From Lysobacteraceae bacterium (lineage in GTDB: Bacteria; Pseudomonadota; Gammaproteobacteria; Xanthomonadales; Xanthomonadaceae), in NCBI GenBank assembly GCA_004173415.1, contig SEHC01000121.1, forward strand, positions 1-10,987: 10,987 nucleotides of DNA, given 5' to 3'. Shown here piece after piece: positions 5,255-10,987 of this stretch. How positions within the stretch are numbered: the stretch's first letter is position 1; each line of letters starts with the position of its first letter. The notes below the pieces were generated by a model. That model saw only the letters and a list, made by a program, of their open reading frames with translations. It was not told the DNA's origin and searched no databases. The position numbers and the translations under genes were made by a program.

Positions 5255-7624
5255 TCAGCCACGCGGTGGTGGCGGGGCCAGCACGCTGCGGTCGCCATTG
5301 TGTTCCGGCGGCGAGACCACGCCCGCCGCTTCCATCGCTTCGACCAGGCGTGCGGCCCGGTTGTAGCCGATCTTGAGGCGTCGCTGCACGCCGGAAATCG
5401 AGGCGCGCCGCGTCTCGGTGACGATCTTCACGGCTTCGTCGTACAGCGGGTCGCTTTCCGCATCGCCGGACCCGGCCGCGGCCTCGGGCAGCCCGGTGGC
5501 GCCGACCACGGTGCCATCGCCCATGGTCTGCACTTCCTCCAGCACGCCGTCTATGTAGTCGGCCTTGCCGGTCGCCTTGAGGTGCTCGACCACGCGATGC
5601 ACTTCCTCGTCGCTGACAAAGGCGCCGTGGATGCGTTCGGGCATGGCCGTGCCGGGCGGCAAATACAGCATGTCGCCCATGCCCAGCAGGGTCTCGGCGC
5701 CGGACTGGTCGAGGATGGTGCGCGAGTCGATCTTGCTGGAGACCTGGAAGGCGATGCGGGTGGGGATGTTGGCCTTGATCAGGCCGGTGATCACGTCCAC
5801 CGACGGGCGCTGCGTGGCCAGGATCAGGTGCATGCCGGCGGCGCGCGATTTCTGCGCCAGTCGCGCGATCAGCTCCTCCACCTTCTTGCCGACGATCATC
5901 ATCATGTCGGCGAATTCGTCGATGAAGATGACGATGAACGGCAGCGTCTCCAGCGGCACCGGCGCTTCGGCCAGGTCGGGGTTGGGCTTGAACAGCGGGT
6001 CCATCAACGGCTGGCCGGCGTCCTGCGCGTCCTTGACCTTCTTGTTGAAGCCGCCCAGGTTGCGCACGCCGACCGCGCTCATCAGCTTGTAGCGACGCTC
6101 CATTTCCGCCACGCACCAGCGCAGGCCGTTGGCGGCCTCCTTCATGTCGGTGACCACCGGCGCCAGCAGGTGCGGGATGCCCTGGTAAACCGACAGCTCC
6201 AGCATCTTCGGGTCGATCATCAGGATGCGCACGTCCTTGGCGCTGGCCTTGTACAGCAGGCTCAGGACCATGGCGTTGACCGCCACCGACTTGCCCGAGC
6301 CGGTGGTGCCGGCCACCAGCAGGTGGGGCATGCGCTGCAGGTCGGCGACCGTGGGCCGGCCGGCGATGTCCTTGCCCAGGGCGATGGTCAGCGGACTGGC
6401 CGACTTGTCGTATTCCTTGGAGCGCAGCAGTTCGCTGAGATAGATCATCTCGCGGCTGGTGTTGGGGATCTCCAGGCCGATCACCGACTTGCCGGGGATC
6501 ACGTCGACCACGCGCACCGATTTCACGCTCAGGCCGCGGGCGATGTCCTTGTCCAGCGAATTGATCTGGCTGACCTTGACCCCGGGCGCCGGCTCCATCT
6601 CGAAGCGGGTGATGACCGGACCCGGATAGGCGCCGACCACGTTGACGTCGATGCGGAAGTCCTTGAGCTTGAACTCGATCTGGCGCGAGACCGTCTCCAG
6701 GGTCTCCTCCGAATAACCGCGCGCCTGGGGCTTGGGGTCGTCCAGCAGTGACAGCGGCGGAATCCCGGATTCGTCGCCGCCGGTGCCATGGAACAGCGGG
6801 ATCTGTTGCTCACGCTTGGCCCGGTCGCTCTTCTCGATCACCGGGGCCGGCGGCGGTTCGATGTGGACCGGTTCGCGGCGTGCGCGCTTGACCGCATCGA
6901 CCTTGCGTACTTCCTCGCGCTCTTCCCGCATCACCCGGGTCTGCTGCCACTCGGCGGCCTGGTGGGTGCCGCGCCGGAACAGCGCCGGCAAGGCCATCAC
7001 GCCCTTGCCGATTCGTTCCATCACCGCGAACCACGACAGGCCGGTGGCCAGGGTCACCGAGACCAGGAACAGGGCCAGCAGGAACAGATTGCCGCCCAGG
7101 CTGCCGAACAGGTTGTTGAGCGAGCCGCCGACCAGGCGGCCGAGGATGCCGCCCGGGCCGGCGGAGAAGTCCGCCGCCGGCACGTTGCGCATGAACAGCA
7201 GGCCGGTGGAGGAAATCAGGAAACCGACCATGCCGATCAGCCGCAGCGCCGGACCCAGGTCGGCTTCGCCATCGCCGTCGGTATCCATGCCGAACAAGGC
7301 GATCCAGGCCACCACGCCGAGCATGATCGGCAACAGGAAGGCGACATAGCCACAGAGGTAGAGCAGCACGTCGGCTACCCAGGCCCCTACCCGGCCGCCG
7401 AGGTTGTGGATGGGCGCGGCCAGGCTGCCGGACTGCGACCAGCCGGGATCATCGGCCGAATAGGTGCCAAGGCTGGCCAGCAGATACAGCAACAGCGGTG
7501 CGATGGCGATCAGCGCGAGGTCGCGCCAGAGGCGTTGGCGGCGGGGATTGGCCACCGGCGACTGCTTGCGGGCGGCCGAATTGGCACCCTTGGCTTTGGA
7601 AGTTTCCGGAAGCTGCTTTGCCAC
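5255..7624 (-). CDS. ftsK: DNA translocase FtsK
   Basis: A 789-residue septal DNA pump that moves chromosome termini and activates XerCD recombination at dif. The N-terminal membrane part has four predicted segments (about 34-54, 83-111, 126-147, 177-200). A short charged linker follows (about 205-300), far shorter than in E. coli FtsK. The motor domain carries Walker A GTTGSGKS (439-446), Walker B IVIFIDE (564-570) and the ATQRPSVDVITG block (603-614). The C-terminal gamma winged-helix domain for polar DNA motifs is at about 723-775 (RRASISGVQRRLKIGYNRA, ARLVEAMEAAGVV). The start is GTG at 7622-7624, with AAGG about 12 nt upstream; MAKQLPETSK fits the family. A DxDxDGxxD loop at 114-122 between membrane segments 2 and 3 is unusual. 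It is the first gene of the five-gene minus-strand cluster and diverges from trxB. Confidence 0.96.
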   Translation of the reverse strand: MAKQLPETSKAKGANSAARKQSPVANPRRQRLWRDLALIAIAPLLLYLLASLGTYSADDPGWSQSGSLAAPIHNLGGRVGAWVADVLLYLCGYVAFLLPIMLGVVAWIALFGMDTDGDGEADLGPALRLIGMVGFLISSTGLLFMRNVPAADFSAGPGGILGRLVGGSLNNLFGSLGGNLFLLALFLVSVTLATGLSWFAVMERIGKGVMALPALFRRGTHQAAEWQQTRVMREEREEVRKVDAVKRARREPVHIEPPPAPVIEKSDRAKREQQIPLFHGTGGDESGIPPLSLLDDPKPQARGYSEETLETVSRQIEFKLKDFRIDVNVVGAYPGPVITRFEMEPAPGVKVSQINSLDKDIARGLSVKSVRVVDVIPGKSVIGLEIPNTSREMIYLSELLRSKEYDKSASPLTIALGKDIAGRPTVADLQRMPHLLVAGTTGSGKSVAVNAMVLSLLYKASAKDVRILMIDPKMLELSVYQGIPHLLAPVVTDMKEAANGLRWCVAEMERRYKLMSAVGVRNLGGFNKKVKDAQDAGQPLMDPLFKPNPDLAEAPVPLETLPFIVIFIDEFADMMMIVGKKVEELIARLAQKSRAAGMHLILATQRPSVDVITGLIKANIPTRIAFQVSSKIDSRTILDQSGAETLLGMGDMLYLPPGTAMPERIHGAFVSDEEVHRVVEHLKATGKADYIDGVLEEVQTMGDGTVVGATGLPEAAAGSGDAESDPLYDEAVKIVTETRRASISGVQRRLKIGYNRAARLVEAMEAAGVVSPPEHNGDRSVLAPPPPRG

Positions 7625-7662
7625 CTATCGACCAGACCTTAGGAATGCTGCATTAGTCTTTG

Positions 7663-7691
7663 ATAATAAACGAATCGAGAAGGTATTTCAG
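7663..7691 (-). promoter_or_regulatory. Predicted sigma70-type promoter of ftsK
   Basis: On the minus strand CTGAAA (7686-7691, 4 of 6 to -35) is followed after exactly 17 nt by TATTAT (7663-7668, 5 of 6 to -10). Transcription would begin near 7656, leaving a leader of about 30 nt before the GTG at 7624. It lies in the 275-nt divergent gap to trxB. A plus-strand pair, TTGATA (7660-7665) and TATTTC (7684-7689, 18-nt spacer), overlaps it almost exactly and may be a trxB promoter with a roughly 200-nt leader. The rest of the gap holds GC-rich palindromic stretches (CCGGCCGGCCGG near 7719) and no gene. Confidence 0.5.
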
Positions 7692-7899
7692 TACAAATCT
7701 GAGCCTTGTTCCAACCGGCCGGCCGGAATGGCTGCTGGCTTGCCGCAGCCAGCGACGAGGCGCTGAAGCAGGCGCGCGGACCAGCGCATCCCATTCACGC
7801 GCCTTGATTCGATTGCGCCCCCCCGCCACTCTATGGACCTGCGACGAACCGGCAAGAACCATGCCGTCAGCGCATTCCCGACCCTCATTTTGAGTATAC

Positions 7900-8853
7900 A
7901 TGAGCACTTCCAAGCACTGCCGCCTGTTGATCCTGGGTTCCGGCCCGGCTGGCTGGACCGCCGCGGTCTACGCCGCCCGCGCCAACCTCAAACCCGTCCT
8001 GGTCACCGGCCTGCAGCAGGGTGGCCAGTTGATGACGACCACCGAAGTGGACAACTGGCCGGGCGATGCGCACGGCCTGATGGGCCCGGACCTGATGAAC
8101 CGCATGCAGGCGCATGCCGAGCGCTTCGATACCGAAGTCATCTTCGACCATATCCATACCGTGGACCTGGCCCAGCGCCCGTTCAAGCTGGTCGGCGACA
8201 ACGGCGAATACACCGCCGACGCGCTGGTCATCGCCACCGGCGCGACCGCCAAGTACCTGGGCCTGGAATCGGAGGAAGCCTTCAAGGGCCGCGGAGTCTC
8301 GGCCTGCGCGACCTGCGACGGTTTCTTCTACCGCGACCAGGACGTGGTCGTGGTGGGTGGCGGCAACACCGCGGTCGAGGAGGCGCTGTACCTCTCCAAC
8401 ATCGCCCGCAAGGTCTACCTGGTCCATCGCCGCGACAGCCTGCGCGCCGAGAAGATCATGCAGGACAAGCTGTTCGCCAAGGTCCAGTCGGGGAAGATCG
8501 AGCTGGTCTGGCACCACGCGGTGGATGAAGTGCTCGGCAACGAAGCCGGGGTGACCGGGGTGCGGCTGAAGTCGGTCCAGGACGGGAGCACCCGCGAGAT
8601 CACCGCGCATGGCCTGTTCGTGGCCATCGGCCATACCCCCAACACCGGCCTGTTCGAAGGCCAGCTCGGCATGAACAACGGCTACCTGACCATCCGCTCG
8701 GGGCTGGATGGCAATGCCACCCAGACCACGGTGCCGGGGGTGTTCGCCGCCGGCGACGTGGCCGACCAGCACTATCGCCAGGCGATCACCTCGGCCGGAT
8801 TCGGCTGCATGGCGGCGCTGGATGCCGAGCGTTTCCTGGACAAGGATGCCTGA
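7900..8853 (+). CDS. trxB: Thioredoxin reductase (NADPH) TrxB
   Basis: A 317-residue low-molecular-weight FAD enzyme that passes electrons from NADPH to thioredoxin in the cytoplasm. Motifs in order: FAD-binding GSGPAG (13-18), GGQLMTTTEVDNWPG (41-55), ATGATAKYLGL (112-122), the redox-active CATC (136-139), NADPH-binding GGGNTA (153-158), HRRDSLRA (176-183) and the second FAD motif FAAGDVAD (282-289). Length is normal (E. coli about 320). The ATG follows TTTTGAGTATAC, with only a weak GAG Shine-Dalgarno. It diverges from ftsK and heads the plus-strand group leading to aat and infA. The ftsK/trxB adjacency is also known in Pseudomonas. Confidence 0.97.
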   Translation: MSTSKHCRLLILGSGPAGWTAAVYAARANLKPVLVTGLQQGGQLMTTTEVDNWPGDAHGLMGPDLMNRMQAHAERFDTEVIFDHIHTVDLAQRPFKLVGDNGEYTADALVIATGATAKYLGLESEEAFKGRGVSACATCDGFFYRDQDVVVVGGGNTAVEEALYLSNIARKVYLVHRRDSLRAEKIMQDKLFAKVQSGKIELVWHHAVDEVLGNEAGVTGVRLKSVQDGSTREITAHGLFVAIGHTPNTGLFEGQLGMNNGYLTIRSGLDGNATQTTVPGVFAAGDVADQHYRQAITSAGFGCMAALDAERFLDKDA

Positions 8854-8867
8854 TGCGCGCCAGGTCG

Positions 8868-8916
8868 GGCCGGGCATGATCCGGCCGGGCTGGACGCCGG
8901 CCGAGGCCGGTTCCTT
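8868..8916 (+). terminator. Possible terminator or hairpin pair after trxB
   Basis: Two GC-rich hairpins stand in tandem just after the trxB stop: GGCCGG/CCGGCC (8868-8873 with 8881-8886, 7-nt loop) and CCGGC/GCCGG (8897-8901 with 8906-8910, loop CGAG). The second is followed by TTCCTT rather than a clean T-run. They may weaken read-through from trxB into the next gene or protect the trxB 3' end. The 126-nt gap to the GNAT gene otherwise shows nothing. Confidence 0.3.
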
Positions 8917-8979
8917 GCGTTCCGATTTCTGCAGGCAGCGCGTGCTGGCCGGGCACGACTGCGCCGATAGCGCCCTGCG

Positions 8980-10119
8980 ATGAGCGAAGTCCGGCTTGTC
9001 GACGACCTCGCCGCGATTCCGGCCGCTTCCTGGGATGCGCTTCACGACGGGCGCAACCCGTTCGTCAGCCATGCGTTCCTGGCCGGACTCGAGCAGCACG
9101 CCTGCCTGCGGGAGGACTGGGGCTGGCGCCCACGCCACGTGACCTTGTGGGAAGACGGGGCGCTGGCGGCGGCGGCGCCGGGTTACCTGAAGCGGAACTC
9201 GCACGGCGAGTTCGTGTTCGACCATGCCTGGGCCCACGCCTATGCGCAGCACGGGCTCGACTACTTCCCCAAGTGGCTGGGCGCGGTGCCCTACTCGCCG
9301 GTCACCGGCCCCCGCCTGCTGGCCCACGGCGAAGGAAACCGGCATGCCTTGCTTGCGGGAGTGGTCGCGCAGGCGCGGCAGGACGGATTGTCCTCGGCCC
9401 ACGTCAATTTCCATTCGTCCGCGGAAGAGCCTGTATTCGGGAAGGACTGGCTGGCCCGCATCGACGTGCAGTACCACTGGCGAAACCAGTCGGGATGGAA
9501 GGACTTCGACGGATTCCTGGCCGCCTTCGACCACAAGCACCGCAAGAACATCCGCCAGGAGCGCAACAAGGTGCTGCGCGCGGGGGTGGCTTTCCGGGTC
9601 GTGCATGGCGACGAAGCCAGCGACCAGGACCTGGCGACGATGTTCGCTTTCTACCTGCTGACCTTCCGCGATTACGGCAACTCGCCGGCACTGACCCTGG
9701 AATTCCTGCGCCACCTGGCGGTCGCCATGCCGCGCAACCTGGTCCTGTTCCTGGCCGAGCGCGAAGGCAGGACTATCGCCGGGGCGCTGTGCCTGCGTGG
9801 AGGCAACACCCTTTACGGGCGTTACTGGGGCGCCCTGGAGACCTTGCCCGGCCTGCATTTCGAGACCTGCTACTACCAGGGCATCGAGTACTGCCTTCGC
9901 GAAGGCCTGGACGTGTTCGAGCCGGGCGCGCAGGGCGAGCACAAGCTGGCACGCGGATTCCTGCCCGCGATCGTCCACAGCCGGCACTGGATCGCCGATC
10001 CGCAGTTCGCCGAGGCGCTGCGACCCTGGTGCGCGGAGGAATCGGCCTCGGTGCGTCGGTATGCGGCCAGCCTGGCGGCGCATTCGCCGTTCAAGTCCCA
10101 GGCCGGCCCCGGCGGTTAG
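8980..10119 (+). CDS. FemAB-like GNAT-fold N-acyltransferase (PF04339 type)
   Basis: A 379-residue cytoplasmic protein resembling the FemAB_like/DUF482 family, within the GNAT superfamily. Conserved-looking stretches are NPFVSHAFLAGLE (26-38), VPYSPVTGPRLL (103-114), a basic segment HKHRKNIRQERNKV (185-198) and the C-terminal acyltransferase-like half: LFLAEREGRTIAGALCLR (256-273), TLYGRYWG (277-284), HFETCYYQGIEYCLREGL (293-310), EPGAQGEHKLARGF (314-327). The substrate is not established for this family; the donor could be acetyl-CoA or, by analogy with FemABX proteins, an aminoacyl-tRNA. The start is the first ATG consistent with the family N-terminus, but it has no clear Shine-Dalgarno. 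Its stop is 9 nt before aat, so the two are probably cotranscribed and their roles may be linked. The C-terminal 15-20 residues look unstructured. Confidence 0.85.
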   Translation: MSEVRLVDDLAAIPAASWDALHDGRNPFVSHAFLAGLEQHACLREDWGWRPRHVTLWEDGALAAAAPGYLKRNSHGEFVFDHAWAHAYAQHGLDYFPKWLGAVPYSPVTGPRLLAHGEGNRHALLAGVVAQARQDGLSSAHVNFHSSAEEPVFGKDWLARIDVQYHWRNQSGWKDFDGFLAAFDHKHRKNIRQERNKVLRAGVAFRVVHGDEASDQDLATMFAFYLLTFRDYGNSPALTLEFLRHLAVAMPRNLVLFLAEREGRTIAGALCLRGGNTLYGRYWGALETLPGLHFETCYYQGIEYCLREGLDVFEPGAQGEHKLARGFLPAIVHSRHWIADPQFAEALRPWCAEESASVRRYAASLAAHSPFKSQAGPGG

Positions 10120-10128
10120 GCTGCAGCC

Positions 10129-10872
10129 ATGCGCAGACCCGCGTTCCTGACCGCTGATCCCTTGGCGCCCTTCCCGCCGGCCGGGGAGGCGCTGCTGCAG
10201 CCCGACGGCCTGCTGGCCGTCGGCGGCGACCTGTCCCCTCCCCGCCTGCTCAACGCCTACCGGCAGGGAATCTTTCCCTGGTATTCGGACGGCCAGCCGA
10301 TCCTGTGGTGGACGCCGGATCCGCGCATGGTGTTCCGCACCGAGGCGATCAGGCTGGCATCGCGATTCCGGCGCCAGTTGCGGCAAAGCCGCTGGGTGGT
10401 CCGCGCCGACACGGCCTTCGCGCAGGTGGTTTCGGCCTGTGCCGGCAGCCCGCGTCCAGGCCAGGACGGCACCTGGATCACCGGGGAGATGCAAGCTGCC
10501 TACCTTGAGCTGCACCGGCTGGGCCATGCCCACTCGGTTGAGGTGTTCGAGGACGGCCTGCTGGTGGGTGGGATCTACGGGGTGGCCATCGGCCGCATGT
10601 TCTTCGGCGAAAGCATGTTCAGCGGTCGCTCCGGCGGCTCCAAGGTGGCGCTGGCCGGGCTGGCCTTCCGCCTGCGCCAATGGGACTGGCCGCTGATCGA
10701 TGCCCAGGTCGAGAACCCCCACCTGGTGAGCCTGGGAGCGGAAAGCTGGCCCCGCGTGGTGTTCCTGGCCGAGGTCGGGAAGCTGGTTGAGTTCCCTGGC
10801 CTGCAGGGTCCCTGGACCTCCCGCTTCGGCCTTCTGGAGGCCGCCCCCCTGGCCGGGGTGGGTGAGGATTAA
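10129..10872 (+). CDS. aat: Leucyl/phenylalanyl-tRNA--protein transferase Aat
   Basis: A 247-residue enzyme that moves Leu or Phe from its tRNA to proteins with N-terminal Arg or Lys, marking them for ClpS/ClpAP (bacterial N-end rule), in the cytoplasm. Motifs: GLLAVGGDLSPPRLLNAY (27-44), GIFPWYSDGQPILWWTPDPR (47-66), TWITGEMQAAY (115-125), LGHAHSVEVFEDGLLVGGIYG (131-151), FFGESMF (158-164) and WPLIDAQVENPHLVSLGAE (187-205). E161, D191 and Q193 align with residues implicated in catalysis in the E. coli enzyme. Length is slightly above E. coli Aat (234). It begins 9 nt after the GNAT gene, with a weak TTAGG upstream. infA follows after 82 nt with its own promoter; this aat-infA neighbourhood, usually continuing to clpA/clpS, is common. 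Confidence 0.96.
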   Translation: MRRPAFLTADPLAPFPPAGEALLQPDGLLAVGGDLSPPRLLNAYRQGIFPWYSDGQPILWWTPDPRMVFRTEAIRLASRFRRQLRQSRWVVRADTAFAQVVSACAGSPRPGQDGTWITGEMQAAYLELHRLGHAHSVEVFEDGLLVGGIYGVAIGRMFFGESMFSGRSGGSKVALAGLAFRLRQWDWPLIDAQVENPHLVSLGAESWPRVVFLAEVGKLVEFPGLQGPWTSRFGLLEAAPLAGVGED

Positions 10873-10880
10873 CGCATTTT

Positions 10881-10909
10881 TTGCATGCGCCGCCGCCCAG
10901 GCGTAGAAT
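10881..10909 (+). promoter_or_regulatory. Predicted sigma70-type promoter of infA
   Basis: TTGCAT (10881-10886) and TAGAAT (10904-10909, 5 of 6 to -10) are separated by exactly 17 nt. Transcription would begin near 10916, giving a leader of about 40 nt. A short hairpin CGCAT/ATGCG (10873-10877 with 10885-10889) overlaps the -35 box. An independent promoter is expected for a highly expressed initiation-factor gene. Confidence 0.55.
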
Positions 10910-10954
10910 CTCCGCCCTTACGGCCAACGCCGCTCGCTACACCTGCAGGTTTTC

Positions 10955-10987
10955 ATGTCGAAAGACGACTCAATCGAATTCGAAGGC
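10955..10987 (+). CDS. infA: Translation initiation factor IF-1, N-terminus only (runs off right edge)
   Basis: Only 11 codons are present, reading MSKDDSIEFEG. This matches the start of IF-1 as I know it from Xanthomonadaceae, and the place directly after aat is the usual one for infA. IF-1 is a small OB-fold protein of about 72 residues that binds the 30S A site during initiation. AGG lies 5 nt upstream of the ATG. The identification rests on a short peptide plus gene order, so the remainder must be confirmed outside the window. Confidence 0.85.
   Translation, partial: MSKDDSIEFEG

Noticed and set aside
5216..6751. A 511-codon plus-strand open frame opposite ftsK
   Set aside because: Same antisense effect over the FtsK motor domain; His/Gln/Asp-rich translation without family features.
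7625..7899. Possible LexA/SOS operator for ftsK in the divergent gap
   Set aside because: Only short three-base inverted arms (GTA-N6-TAC at 7683-7694) are present, which do not match a known LexA box of this group.
7885..10722. A 945-codon open frame on the minus strand opposite trxB, the GNAT gene and aat
   Set aside because: All three plus-strand genes share the same reading phase and have G/C-rich third positions, which leaves the opposing frame free of stops. The translation has no recognisable domain and the plus-strand products are certain.

Overview
The window looks like core chromosome of a high-GC gammaproteobacterium, most probably of the Xanthomonadaceae/Lysobacteraceae (Xanthomonas, Stenotrophomonas, Lysobacter, Pseudoxanthomonas or Luteimonas type). 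The reasons are the gene order ftsK-lolA-rarA diverging from trxB-aat-infA, the strong G/C preference at third codon positions, and the first residues of IF-1 (MSKDDSIEFEG). Genus was not determined and base composition was not computed.

Layout, left to right. (1) Positions 1-482, minus strand: the N-terminal part of a gene running off the left edge. It encodes a secreted low-complexity protein with a signal peptide, a run of Asp-Asn-Ser triplets and an Asn/Ser/Thr-rich stretch. (2) Positions 483-849: a relatively AT-rich non-coding gap holding its Shine-Dalgarno site, a tentative promoter and a perfect 9-bp inverted repeat. (3) Positions 850-7624, all minus strand: a compact five-gene cluster in transcription order ftsK, a periplasmic DUF3857/transglutaminase-like protein, lolA, rarA, crcB/fluC. 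Spacings are 51, 82, 43 and 2 nt, so it is probably one transcript or a few overlapping ones. (4) Positions 7625-7899: the divergent ftsK/trxB control region with a good sigma70-like promoter for ftsK. (5) Positions 7900-10872, plus strand: trxB, a FemAB-like GNAT-fold protein and aat. (6) Positions 10881-10987: a promoter and the first 11 codons of infA at the right edge.

How they fit together. Most genes are housekeeping: DNA translocation at the septum (FtsK), lipoprotein traffic to the outer membrane (LolA), replication-fork maintenance (RarA), fluoride export (CrcB/FluC), thiol redox (TrxB), N-degron tagging (Aat) and translation initiation (IF-1). Less ordinary are the transglutaminase-like gene between ftsK and lolA, the FemAB-like protein beside Aat, and the Asp-Asn-Ser repeat protein at the left edge, which is the only clearly accessory-looking gene. 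I saw no rRNA, tRNA, CRISPR array, insertion sequence or phage gene. I do not claim a proven new system; the best leads are the repeat protein and the GNAT/Aat pair.
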